DNA of 17,912 nucleotides from Tenericutes bacterium HGW-Tenericutes-5 (GTDB lineage: Bacteria > Bacillota_I > Bacilli_A > Izemoplasmatales > Hujiaoplasmataceae), in assembly GCA_002839125.1 (NCBI GenBank), contig PGXI01000015.1, forward strand, positions 1-17,912. Direction: 5' to 3'. A program made the position numbers and the translations under genes. Each line of letters opens with the position of its first letter. Position 1 is the first letter of the stretch. The notes beneath the pieces were generated by a model, which did not search any database, was not told the DNA's origin, and was given only the letters and a program-made list of their open reading frames with translations. Below, one piece after another: positions 6,734 to 14,641 of this stretch.

Positions 6734-7690
6734 ATGATTAGAGAACAAATTTTACAAAAAATAAAAGAATTCGACCGAATTATAATCCATATGCATATCA
6801 GACCTGATGGAGATTGCTATGGGGCCGGATTTGGATTAAAAAACATTATCAAAGAAAGCTTTCCTAATAAAGAAGTATATGTAGTTGGGGAATCAGCTGA
6901 ATACGTAGATTTTATAGGAACTCCAGATGAAATAGAAGACGAACTATTTAAAGATGCATTATCGATAGTAGTTGATACAGCATCACAAGATAGAGTATCT
7001 GACCAAAGATTTAAACTTTCTAAATATGTGATTAAAATTGATCATCATATACCAGTATCTGATTATGGAGACTTAATATATGTTGATACTACAAGACCAG
7101 CAACAGCACAAATAATTTTAGAATTTTTCTTAAAATTTCAAGAAGAATTAAAATTGAATATGGAAGCTGCAACAGCTCTTTATACAGGGATTGTAACCGA
7201 TACGGGCAGATTTAGATTTAGATCAGTTACAGCAGATACATTCATAGCTGTAGCGCATTTATTAGATTATGGACTTGATTTTGTTGATATCTTAACAAGA
7301 TTAAGCGCTAAATCTGAAAGTTTGATGAAACTTCAAGGATACGTGTTATTAAATTTCCAAAAAACCGAAAACGGAGTTGCTTATATTAAAATGACTCCGG
7401 ATATAATAAATCAATTTGATGTTTCTTTAGAAGAAGCTACTTCATTAGTAAATGAATTATCAACTTTAGAAGACTGTCCAGTTTGGATGTTATTTGCTGA
7501 ATATGAAAATAACATTGTAAGAGCAAGACTTAGATCAAAAGGCCCAGCTATCGATAAATTAGCTAATAAATATGATGGTGGTGGACATGCGCTAGCATGT
7601 GGAGCTAATCTTGGAACTTGGGACAAAACAGATGATTTATTGAAAGATGCCGATCAATTAGTAAAAGAGTATAAAAATAGCTTAAAATAA
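6734..7690 (+). CDS. DHH/DHHA1 phosphoesterase, NrnA-like (second of tandem pair)
   Basis: The 318-residue paralogue of the preceding gene has HIRPDGDCYGA (21-31), VVDTA, DHH (103-105), TDTGRF (155-160) and GGGHALACG (282-290), so all metal and substrate motifs are kept. Motif I differs from the partner (RPDGDCYG against NPDLDAYG), and overall sequence is well diverged, so this is an old duplication with possible division of substrates (nanoRNA, pAp or a cyclic-dinucleotide product). The start overlaps the end of the upstream operon: one base follows the previous TAA, and GAAGGG at 6721-6726 supplies the ribosome binding site. Mycoplasmas also carry several such paralogues (MgpA-like). No terminator is visible after the stop. 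Confidence 0.92.
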   Translation: MIREQILQKIKEFDRIIIHMHIRPDGDCYGAGFGLKNIIKESFPNKEVYVVGESAEYVDFIGTPDEIEDELFKDALSIVVDTASQDRVSDQRFKLSKYVIKIDHHIPVSDYGDLIYVDTTRPATAQIILEFFLKFQEELKLNMEAATALYTGIVTDTGRFRFRSVTADTFIAVAHLLDYGLDFVDILTRLSAKSESLMKLQGYVLLNFQKTENGVAYIKMTPDIINQFDVSLEEATSLVNELSTLEDCPVWMLFAEYENNIVRARLRSKGPAIDKLANKYDGGGHALACGANLGTWDKTDDLLKDADQLVKEYKNSLK

Positions 7691-7704
7691 TCTGAATTTT
7701 TTCC

Positions 7705-7732
7705 TTGTAATTTTGACTTGATTTGATATAAT
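7705..7732 (+). promoter_or_regulatory. Promoter of the Na+/phosphate symporter gene
   Basis: -35 TTGTAA (7705-7710), 16-base spacer and extended -10 TGA-TATAAT (7724-7732). A nearby TTGACT (7713-7718) is only 8 bases from the -10 and is not used as its -35. Confidence 0.65.
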
Positions 7733-7769
7733 AAACTCGGTTTTAAATCTATCTTATCGGGAGAAAAGT

Positions 7770-9458
7770 ATGCTGCCAATATTTTTAGCGGATATCGATT
7801 GGAAAATAACAATTTTTGAAATTGTTGGAGGCTTAGGAGTTTTCTTGTACGGAATCAATTTAATGAGCGATTCTTTAAAGAAACTTGCTGGAGCTAAACT
7901 CAAACTATTTTTAGAAAAAACCACAAATACACCACTAAAAGGAATTTTAGTGGGTATCTTACTCACCGCGCTAATTCAATCTTCCAGCGCTACCAGCGCT
8001 CTTGTTGTTGGCTTAGTAAGAGCTGGCTTGATGACGCTACCACAAGCGGTTGGAGTGATATTTGGAGCTAATATTGGTACCACATTTACTTCAGTTTTAA
8101 TAAGTTTAGATATTGGAGGCTTCTCATTTCCAATAATATTTATAGGATCAGTCTTAATTTTCTTCGTTAGAAAAAAGAAGATACAACATTTTGGTAGAGT
8201 ATTGTTTGGTTTTGGGTTATTGTTTTTTGGATTAGATACAATGGGTTCAGCATTGAAACAGTTAGTTCAATTACCTGCTTTTGCAGAAGTACTTCAAAGT
8301 GTTGGGGACAAACCGATTCTAGGTGTTATAGTTGGGGTTATAACAACCGCTATTATTCAGTCATCTAGTGCAACTATCGGTATTTTACAACAGTTATACT
8401 CAACTGGTGGCGTTCCTTTAATGGGAGCTATCGCTATCGTTTTAGGGGATAATATAGGAACAACAGTAACTTCAATAATGGCTTCAATAGGAGGAACATC
8501 AAGCGCTAAAAGAACCGCTTTAGTTCACGTACTATTTAATGCATTTGGGACAATACTATTCTTAATATTAATAGGACCTTACACGAGATTTATCGCCTTT
8601 CTATCAGAATCAATAGTTGGTGCTGACTATTTATCAAATAAATTCACTATTTCCTTAGCACATGTTAGTTTTAACTTAGCGACAGTGTTTATTCTATTCT
8701 GGTTTATTAAACAAATGGTTTGGACTGTTTCTAAGCTTATACCAGCAAAAGATGAAATTGAAATGGATGATGTAGTATTAGATAAATTGCTCTTAAAAGG
8801 TTCTCCGGATTTAGCACTAGAAAATGTTAAAAAAGCTATGATGAATATGGGTAATGTTGCTAGAGGAATGCTAGAATTTGCTTATAATTATGCTTTTGAC
8901 AATGATGAAAAAGCAATTGAACTAGGAACTCAGTGTGAAGAAATGCTTGATTCTATGGATGATAAAATTCATAATTACTTAGTAGATATTGGAGCAAATG
9001 ATCTAAGTGACAGACAAATTCAAAGAGTAGCTAAAAATATCGACACAATAACGGACTTGGAAAGAATCGGAGATCACTTTGACAATCTATTTGAGTTTTT
9101 CCAAGAAAGAAAAGAAAAAAGAATTATAATGCACGAAAAAACTAAGGAAGAATTATTACATTTATTCCAAATAATCAGATCACAGCTAGAAAAAGCTTTA
9201 AAAGCATATTTTAATGAGAATCATGATTTAGCAATAGAAGTAACAAAAACTGAAGAAGAATTAGATAAGATTGTAAAAGAATATCGAAAAAATCATATTA
9301 ATAGAATAAATGATAAAACATGCACGGAAAATGAAGCTGGTTTTTATGTTGATATTTTATCCAACATTGAAAGAATCGGAGATCACTGTAATAACATGGC
9401 TATAAACGTGATAAGTAAGGATTTTTCATATCATTCAGATGAATTAGAACACTTGTAA
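7770..9458 (+). CDS. Na+/phosphate symporter family protein with PhoU-like C-terminal domain
   Basis: This 562-residue membrane protein belongs to the Na/Pi cotransporter family (NptA/YjbB type). The N-terminal half contains two inverted-repeat transport modules, each with the diagnostic QSSSAT signature (70-75 and 197-202), embedded in hydrophobic helices to about residue 315. The C-terminal half (about 340-562) is helical and charged, with two PhoU-like repeats marked by ERIGDH at 431-436 and 534-539. Family members import or export inorganic phosphate with sodium; bacterial fusions to PhoU domains are common, and the PhoU part is thought to regulate flux. The start is supported by GGGAGAAAAG just upstream and its own promoter. 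Lying next to nucleotide-degrading enzymes, it could handle phosphate released from nucleic acid, but it is separately transcribed. Confidence 0.93.
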   Translation: MLPIFLADIDWKITIFEIVGGLGVFLYGINLMSDSLKKLAGAKLKLFLEKTTNTPLKGILVGILLTALIQSSSATSALVVGLVRAGLMTLPQAVGVIFGANIGTTFTSVLISLDIGGFSFPIIFIGSVLIFFVRKKKIQHFGRVLFGFGLLFFGLDTMGSALKQLVQLPAFAEVLQSVGDKPILGVIVGVITTAIIQSSSATIGILQQLYSTGGVPLMGAIAIVLGDNIGTTVTSIMASIGGTSSAKRTALVHVLFNAFGTILFLILIGPYTRFIAFLSESIVGADYLSNKFTISLAHVSFNLATVFILFWFIKQMVWTVSKLIPAKDEIEMDDVVLDKLLLKGSPDLALENVKKAMMNMGNVARGMLEFAYNYAFDNDEKAIELGTQCEEMLDSMDDKIHNYLVDIGANDLSDRQIQRVAKNIDTITDLERIGDHFDNLFEFFQERKEKRIIMHEKTKEELLHLFQIIRSQLEKALKAYFNENHDLAIEVTKTEEELDKIVKEYRKNHINRINDKTCTENEAGFYVDILSNIERIGDHCNNMAINVISKDFSYHSDELEHL

Positions 9459-9478
9459 AAAGTTTTAGAAATTCTTAC

Positions 9479-9507
9479 TTGTATTATTTTTTAGTTTGCT
9501 ATATAAT
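9479..9507 (+). promoter_or_regulatory. Promoter of rpoE
   Basis: -35 TTGTAT (9479-9484), exactly 17 bases, then -10 TATAAT (9502-9507). A second TATAAT at 9528-9533 lacks a -35 partner. Confidence 0.65.
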
Positions 9508-9555
9508 ATGTAAAGCATTAAATAAGATATAATTTTTGAGATTGGATGGTTATAA

Positions 9556-10191
9556 ATGACAGATAGAAAAAACATGTCAATCATGGAACTAGCTAACTTA
9601 ATATTGAAAGAAAACAATAAAGCTATGACTTTTATGGAAATATTTGATCGTATTGTTGAAGAAAAAGAAATTTCTCCAGAAGATAAAATGGAAATAATTT
9701 CACAAGTATACGCAGATTTCATTCTTTCAGCTAAGTTTATTTATGTTGGTGATGACGAGTGGGATATCAAAGGTCGACAAGCCATTGATTTATGGGATAA
9801 AGATGGAGCTTATTACGATGAGTATCCTGATTATGAAGAAGAACTTTCTGCTTATGATGACATTGATGACGTTGATGACTTTGATGAAGACGAAGAAGAA
9901 GTTGATGAAGAAGAAGATGAAGAAGATGACAACATCTATGAAAAAGATTACACTGATGAAGATATAGAAGATGATATTGAATTAGATGATGAATTAGATG
10001 ACGAATTCAACGAAGATTTTTCAGATGACGATGACGAAAGTTTATTTGATGAGTTTGAAGAAGAAGACGAAGATATCGACATTGAAGAAGAGGAAGAAGA
10101 TTTCACATACGACATTGAAGACGAAGAAGATTTTGATGATGAAGAGTACAATGAGTATATGGATGATTACGAAAAAATGTATGATGAATAA
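9556..10191 (+). CDS. rpoE: DNA-directed RNA polymerase subunit delta
   Basis: The delta subunit associates with core RNA polymerase in Bacillota and Mollicutes, speeds recycling and tunes promoter selectivity. Residues 1-75 form the HARE-HTH globular domain, with MSIMELANLILKENNKAMTF and the closing FIYVGDDEWDIKGR. From about residue 90 to 211 the protein is an almost uninterrupted Asp/Glu tail with scattered Tyr and Phe, as in known delta subunits but longer: total 211 residues against about 173 in B. subtilis. The GAA/GAT-rich tail generates long spurious frames on both strands, including a Ser-rich antisense one, which are not genes. The ribosome binding site is GGATGG (9544-9549). It has its own promoter and a strong terminator starting at its stop codon, so it is monocistronic. 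Confidence 0.93.
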   Translation: MTDRKNMSIMELANLILKENNKAMTFMEIFDRIVEEKEISPEDKMEIISQVYADFILSAKFIYVGDDEWDIKGRQAIDLWDKDGAYYDEYPDYEEELSAYDDIDDVDDFDEDEEEVDEEEDEEDDNIYEKDYTDEDIEDDIELDDELDDEFNEDFSDDDDESLFDEFEEEDEDIDIEEEEEDFTYDIEDEEDFDDEEYNEYMDDYEKMYDE

Positions 10192-10220
10192 GAGGGTTTT
10201 AAAAAAACCTTCTTTTTTTT
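10191..10220 (+). terminator. Rho-independent terminator of rpoE
   Basis: AGAGGGTTTT (10191-10200) pairs with AAAACCTTCT (10204-10213), 10 pairs with one G-U and a 3-base loop, followed by eight T. It begins in the last base of the stop codon. Confidence 0.88.
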
Positions 10221-10228
10221 CACTTATG

Positions 10229-10259
10229 TATTGTGTAATGCACAATACTGTGTTACAAT
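10229..10259 (+). promoter_or_regulatory. Promoter and operator-like dyad of the padR operon
   Basis: -35 TTGTGT (10231-10236), 17-base spacer, and extended -10 TGT-TACAAT (10251-10259). A perfect inverted repeat TATTGTG-N5-CACAATA (10229-10247) covers the -35 and most of the spacer. A second, overlapping dyad runs from TGTAA (10235-10239 region) to TTACA at the -10. The position fits autorepression by the PadR protein encoded directly downstream. Confidence 0.75.
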
Positions 10260-10279
10260 GATATCATAAGGAGGTACAT

Positions 10280-10639
10280 ATGAACTCTCAATTTAAAAAA
10301 GGGATAATTGAATTATGCGTATTAAAAGAACTTTTGCTAGAAGATAAATATGGATACGCTGTTATTGATAGCATTTCTGAACATATAAATGTTAATGATA
10401 ATACAATTTATCCTATACTCAGGAGATTAACAAAAGATGGTTACTTTGAAACTTATCTTGTAGAATCAAATCAAGGTGCAGCTAGAAAATACTATAAAAC
10501 AACGAAAAAAGGGTTTGAATACTATTTCAAACTAAGAGATGAATGGGATCAATTTATTGGTGGTGTGTATCAAATATTAAATAAAGAAGGGAAAAATGAA
10601 GATGAAATTTATCGAAGATTTAAAGAAAGAACTAAGTAA
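10280..10639 (+). CDS. PadR family transcriptional regulator
   Basis: This 119-residue cytosolic winged-helix repressor shows the PadR pattern: KKGIIELCVLKELL (helix 1), KYGYAVIDSISE (residues 29-40), the recognition region DNTIYPILRRLTKDGY, then a wing with the aromatic KYYKTTKKG stretch and a C-terminal dimerisation helix. Length is typical for short (PadR-s1) members. A consensus AAGGAGGT at 10268-10275 fixes the start. The last 44 bases overlap the next gene, so the two are translationally linked. PadR regulators are commonly encoded with HAAS/DUF1700 and DUF4097 proteins, as here, and usually respond to small molecules or envelope stress; the signal is unknown. Autoregulation through the upstream dyad is inferred. 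Confidence 0.92.
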   Translation: MNSQFKKGIIELCVLKELLLEDKYGYAVIDSISEHINVNDNTIYPILRRLTKDGYFETYLVESNQGAARKYYKTTKKGFEYYFKLRDEWDQFIGGVYQILNKEGKNEDEIYRRFKERTK

Positions 10640-11543
10640 AACAAATTTAAACAAATCAGAAATTGAAGAAATCATTAATGATTTTTCAGAAATGGTTGAA
10701 GAAGCTATGGAGTCTGGGTTATTAGAAACAGATTTAGTAAGCAAGTTTGGCAGCCCAGAGAAGTTAGCTAATGAATTAGCTAGTGAACATGCACCAAGCG
10801 AAAATACTGAGAGCAATAATAGTAGTAATACATTTGAGTTTTTACCACAAGAGGGGTACAAGATAGTAATAGAGTTGTTAAATGAAGATATTGAGATTGA
10901 AACAGAAAACTCAAATAAAATTAAAATTGAAGCTAGAAAAGTTAGAAGATTAAAAGATTATGAAATAAAATTCGAGAATAATACTCTATATATCAAAAAA
11001 CCAAGAAAACAATTTATGGAATTCTTTAGTTTTTCAAAAAGTTCTCAGTTTATTCTAAAATTACCAAAACAATACAAAGTAAAAGATTTTAATTTTTCAA
11101 ATATCAATGGTGATGGTGTGATTAAGAATATTGATGTTGAAAATATTAAGTTCAAAGTAACAAATGGTGATTTTGATCTAGAAAATAATAAATTTGGGAA
11201 AATAGAAGTTGATACAATTAATGGCTCTATTAAGATGAAGTCCATAACATCCAATCAATTTAGAGCTTCCCTAGTTAGCGGCGATATGATACTTAAAGAA
11301 ATGGATATCGCAGAAGATTTTAATGTTAATACTGTTAGTGGTGATATCGAAGTGGAAAATGTCAACTGTAAACAAGCATTTGTAAGGCTTGTAAGTGGAG
11401 ATTTTGAAGCAAAAGAATTTTATCCTAATGAAATAACAGTAAGAACTGTTTCTGGCGATGTAGACGTTAAGAATAAAGATAGAGAAAAAAGAATTGAAAT
11501 TATAAAAAAATCCTCAGTTAGTGGAGATATTAACATTAACTAA
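10596..11543 (+). CDS. HAAS (DUF1700-like) domain fused to DUF4097-like beta-helix protein
   Basis: The 315-residue protein starts with a helical HAAS/DUF1700-like domain (1-63: EDLKKELSK, then LVSKFGSPEKLANELASE), a polar linker rich in Ser and Asn (66-84), and a long beta-helix-like region resembling DUF4097. The C-terminal part has eight rungs, each with an NGD/NGS or SGD turn, at 11106, 11163, 11220, 11277, 11337, 11394, 11451 and 11520; steps are 19, 19, 19, 20, 19, 19 and 23 residues. No signal peptide or membrane helix is visible, although HAAS proteins usually have membrane segments. An ATG at 10602 is an alternative start; GAAGGG at 10586-10591 serves either. It overlaps padR by 44 bases. 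The function of this family is unknown; links to membrane-stress control are hypotheses. Confidence 0.82.
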   Translation: MKMKFIEDLKKELSKTNLNKSEIEEIINDFSEMVEEAMESGLLETDLVSKFGSPEKLANELASEHAPSENTESNNSSNTFEFLPQEGYKIVIELLNEDIEIETENSNKIKIEARKVRRLKDYEIKFENNTLYIKKPRKQFMEFFSFSKSSQFILKLPKQYKVKDFNFSNINGDGVIKNIDVENIKFKVTNGDFDLENNKFGKIEVDTINGSIKMKSITSNQFRASLVSGDMILKEMDIAEDFNVNTVSGDIEVENVNCKQAFVRLVSGDFEAKEFYPNEITVRTVSGDVDVKNKDREKRIEIIKKSSVSGDININ

Positions 11544-11571
11544 ATTTTAAATAATATATATAAAAATAATT

Positions 11572-11603
11572 AGAGTTTTAATTCATAAAAACTCTTCTTA
11601 TTT
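11572..11603 (+). terminator. Probable terminator of the padR operon
   Basis: AGAGTTTT (11572-11579) pairs with AAAACTCT (11588-11595) around an 8-base loop, followed by a T-rich tail interrupted by C and A. Moderate strength. Confidence 0.6.
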
Positions 11604-11626
11604 TTAGTTAATTTCATAATAAAAAA

Positions 11627-11635
11627 TGATATAAT
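11627..11635 (+). promoter_or_regulatory. Extended -10 promoter of the M32 carboxypeptidase gene
   Basis: TGA-TATAAT (11627-11635), 34 bases before the chosen ATG. The best -35 (TTAATT, 11608-11613, 16-base spacing) is weak. Confidence 0.55.
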
Positions 11636-11669
11636 GATAAAGAAGTAATAAAAAAATGAGGTGAAGTTT

Positions 11670-13169
11670 ATGGACTTAGAGAAAAAGTTTAGAGAAGATA
11701 TTAAAAAAATCAAAGCTTATGTATATGTTTTGTCTTTAGCTGGATGGGATTCAAATACTGAAGCGCCAAGAAATTCTTTTAGAAGAAGAGGGGAAATGCT
11801 TGGGGTATTAAGCAAAGAACTATTTGCTTTACAAACAAATCCCAATACTATTAATACTGTCAATAAATTATATGATCAAATCGATATGTTAGATGATCAT
11901 TTACAAAGAGAAGTTAGAAAAGCGAAAAAAGATATTGATAAAATAGTTAATATTCCTGAAGAAGAGTATTTAGAGTATCGTAGATTAATCAATGACTCAC
12001 AATTGGTGTGGGAAGATGCAAAAAAGAATGATGATTATCCATCTTTTAAAGAAAACTTAGCTAAAATTGTTGAATTTAATAAAAAATTTGCTCTTTATTA
12101 TAATAAAGATGCAAATCCTTATGATACCTTGCTTGATGATTATGAAGAAGGTATGACAATGAAGGAATATGATATGTTTTTCAATGCTTTAAAAACAGAT
12201 TTAGTTCCTTTTGTAAAGAAAGTTTTAGATGCGAAAAAAAGAGATTACAGTAAATTCATTAACAATAATTACGATGTAAAAAAACAAGAACAATTTTGTG
12301 ATTATCTAGTTGATGTCTTTAATTTTAATCGTGAAAGTGGATTAATGAAAAAATCAGTTCATCCGTTCACTTGGAATACATCTCCTGAAGACGTTAGATT
12401 TACTACAAAGTATCTTGAAAACTATGTTTTTTCAAGTATCTTCGCAGCGATTCATGAACTAGGTCATGCGATATATGAACAACAAATATCAACTAAGTAT
12501 GATGATACTTTATTAAGTGGTGGGACTTCAATGGGTATGCACGAATCACAATCAAGATTCTATGAAAATATTATAGGTAGATCCTATGAGTTTTGGGATG
12601 CACATCTACCAAAGTTTAAAGAGTTGTATCCAGAACAAACTCAAGGAATTACTCTTAGCGATATGTATCGCGCAGTTAATCAAGTAGAAGCTTCATTAAT
12701 CCGAATTGAAGCTGATGAACTGACTTATCCTCTTCATATAATGGTAAGATATGACATTGAAAGAATGTTAATTAACGATGAAATTACTGTAGATGAATTG
12801 CCTTCTATATGGAATGATAAAATGGAAGAGTATCTAGGAATCAGACCAGAGAATGACAGCGAAGGTGTTTTACAAGACGTTCACTGGAGTGATGGTATGA
12901 TTGGATATTTTCCAACATATGCATTAGGAACTGCTTATTCGGCTCAAATTTATCACGCAATGAGAAAAGAATTAATTCTACCAAAACTTATTAAGGAAAA
13001 TCAAATAGATAAAATTAACGAATGGTTAAAAGAAAAATTACATAAATATGGTTCTAGTAAAACACCAAAAGAACTGTTAGTTATGATAACTGGTGAAGAA
13101 TTCAATCCTAAATATTATATTGAATATTTAAAGGATAAATACTCAAAGATTTTCTTATCAAGGTCGTAG
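11670..13169 (+). CDS. M32 family (Taq-type) metallocarboxypeptidase
   Basis: The 499-residue cytosolic zinc enzyme removes C-terminal amino acids from peptides. It has the zinc motif HELGH (His262, Glu263, His266) and the third-ligand motif HESQSRFYEN with Glu292, plus family hallmarks HPFTWNTSPEDVRFTTKY, LTYPLHIMVRYDIE and DVHWSDGMIGYFPTYALG. Length is normal for M32. The start at 11670 is preferred over the in-frame GTG at 11661, because that GTG is part of the AGGTGA ribosome binding site (11659-11664) that serves the ATG. It stops at TAG. It is followed by the tldD-tldE pair, another peptide-processing system, although a promoter separates them. This supports a peptide-using metabolism. 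Confidence 0.95.
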   Translation: MDLEKKFREDIKKIKAYVYVLSLAGWDSNTEAPRNSFRRRGEMLGVLSKELFALQTNPNTINTVNKLYDQIDMLDDHLQREVRKAKKDIDKIVNIPEEEYLEYRRLINDSQLVWEDAKKNDDYPSFKENLAKIVEFNKKFALYYNKDANPYDTLLDDYEEGMTMKEYDMFFNALKTDLVPFVKKVLDAKKRDYSKFINNNYDVKKQEQFCDYLVDVFNFNRESGLMKKSVHPFTWNTSPEDVRFTTKYLENYVFSSIFAAIHELGHAIYEQQISTKYDDTLLSGGTSMGMHESQSRFYENIIGRSYEFWDAHLPKFKELYPEQTQGITLSDMYRAVNQVEASLIRIEADELTYPLHIMVRYDIERMLINDEITVDELPSIWNDKMEEYLGIRPENDSEGVLQDVHWSDGMIGYFPTYALGTAYSAQIYHAMRKELILPKLIKENQIDKINEWLKEKLHKYGSSKTPKELLVMITGEEFNPKYYIEYLKDKYSKIFLSRS

Positions 13170-13176
13170 GTAATAT

Positions 13177-13209
13177 TTAGTTGTTTAGTCAACTAATTTA
13201 TGATAAAAT
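13177..13209 (+). promoter_or_regulatory. Promoter of tldD-tldE with inverted repeat over the -35
   Basis: -35 TTGTTT (13181-13186), 17-base spacer, extended -10 TGA-TAAAAT (13201-13209). A perfect dyad TTAGTTG-N6-CAACTAA (13177-13196) covers the -35 and part of the spacer; it is too short of T afterwards to be a terminator, so an operator is more likely. Confidence 0.6.
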
Positions 13210-13238
13210 ATTAAAAAGAATTTATTTAGGAGGAACAT

Positions 13239-14636
13239 ATGTTATTAGAGCAAAAATTAATTGAAGATATTCTTGATGCCGCTCTTGAAACTGGTGCTGA
13301 TTTTTCAGAGGTTTATATCGAAGACCATCAAGCATCATTTTTACAATCAGTATCAGGAAGACTAGAAAAGTCTAATAATACTAAATCTTTTGGTGTTGGA
13401 ATTAGAGTCGCAAAAAAATTCCAATCAGTTTATGGTTATACCAATAGCAAAAATCCTGAAGATTTAATCAAATTAGCAAAGGATTTATCAAAATCATTTC
13501 ACGATGATCAGTTGACAAAAAGAACTCCATTGATGGAGTTAGAAGTAGGAAAGAGACATCTTGCTAAGATTAAACCAAGTGAAGTTGCTTTATCTGATAA
13601 AGTAAAATTACAAAAAACAGCTTACAAGCACGCAAGTGAATATGACCCAGTTATTAAACAAGTTATTTGTTCCCTTGTAGATGATGAAAAAGAAGTTTTA
13701 ATAGCCAATTCAGAAGGTAGATTTGTTACCGAAACTAGAGTTAAAGTTAGATTGATGATTTCAGCAGTAGCTGCTGATAAAGGTATGATGCAAACCGGTT
13801 CTGATGGCGACGGTTCTGGAAAAGGTTATGAGTTTTTATTTGAAGAAATGGATATTCCAGCAGCGGCTAAGTCAGCATCAAGAATAGCTAAAACTATGCT
13901 TTATGCAGATGATTGTCCAAGTGGAGTTATGCCAGTGGTAATTCACAATGCTTTTGGTGGAGTTATTTTCCATGAGGCTTGTGGTCACTCTTTAGAAGCT
14001 ACATCAGTAGCTAAAAACGCATCAGTATTTTGCAATAAACTAGGAACAAAAGTTGCTTCTGACATCGTTACAGCACTTGATGATGGAACAATTGAAAATG
14101 CATGGGGTTCAGCTAATTATGACGATGAGGGATATCCTCAACAACGTCGCGTATTAATTGAAAAAGGGATTTTAAAATCTTATATGATTGACAAAATCAA
14201 TGCAAGAAGAATGAAAATGGAACCAACTGGTTCGTCAAGAAGACAAAATTATAAGTTTTCACCAACTTCAAGAATGAGCAATACTTTCATTGACAACGGA
14301 ACTTCAACAGTAGAAGAAATCATTGCTAACACTAAATTTGGTTTATTCGCTAAGAAATTAGGTGGTGGATCTGTAAATCCTGGTAACGGTGATTTCAATT
14401 TCAGCGTTATGGAAGGATATATGATTAGAGATGGTAAAATCGCTGAACCAGTTAAAGGCGCAGCCTTAGTTGGTAATGGCGCTGAAATCCTTCACAAAAT
14501 CGATATGATAGCCAATAATCTCACATGTCAAAGAGGAATGTGCGGTTCTGCTTCAGGTTCAATTCCAGCCGATGTTGGACAACCAACAATTAGAGTGCAA
14601 GAAATCACAGTCGGCGGAAGAAAGAAAGGAGCGTAA
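13239..14636 (+). CDS. tldD: TldD family metalloprotease subunit
   Basis: TldD is the catalytic subunit of the TldD/TldE heterodimer, a zinc protease that digests unfolded peptides and, in enterobacteria, matures microcin B17 and degrades CcdA. This 465-residue protein has the essential HExxxH zinc motif as HEACGH (245-250) within GGVIFHEACGHSLEATSVAK, the N-terminal region with TKSFGVGIRV, and the C-terminal GNGDFNFSVMEGYMIRDGK and CGSASGSIPADVGQPT blocks. Length is close to the 481 of the E. coli protein. AGGAGG at 13228-13233 supports the start. The partner gene begins 5 bases after the TAA. No RiPP precursor or modification gene is adjacent, so general peptide degradation is the simpler role. 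Confidence 0.94.
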   Translation: MLLEQKLIEDILDAALETGADFSEVYIEDHQASFLQSVSGRLEKSNNTKSFGVGIRVAKKFQSVYGYTNSKNPEDLIKLAKDLSKSFHDDQLTKRTPLMELEVGKRHLAKIKPSEVALSDKVKLQKTAYKHASEYDPVIKQVICSLVDDEKEVLIANSEGRFVTETRVKVRLMISAVAADKGMMQTGSDGDGSGKGYEFLFEEMDIPAAAKSASRIAKTMLYADDCPSGVMPVVIHNAFGGVIFHEACGHSLEATSVAKNASVFCNKLGTKVASDIVTALDDGTIENAWGSANYDDEGYPQQRRVLIEKGILKSYMIDKINARRMKMEPTGSSRRQNYKFSPTSRMSNTFIDNGTSTVEEIIANTKFGLFAKKLGGGSVNPGNGDFNFSVMEGYMIRDGKIAEPVKGAALVGNGAEILHKIDMIANNLTCQRGMCGSASGSIPADVGQPTIRVQEITVGGRKKGA

Positions 14637-14641
14637 TATAT

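Noticed and set aside
9528..9533. Second TATAAT before rpoE as the main -10
   Set aside because: No -35 at 16-18 bases and no TGn; the pair at 9479-9507 is better.
9948..10151. Ser-rich antisense frame, and Lys/Met-rich plus-strand frames, inside rpoE
   Set aside because: They are products of the GAA/GAT repeats coding for the acidic tail; no ribosome binding site or family resemblance.
11661..11669. GTG start for the M32 carboxypeptidase
   Set aside because: The GTG is part of the AGGTGA ribosome binding site of the ATG at 11670.
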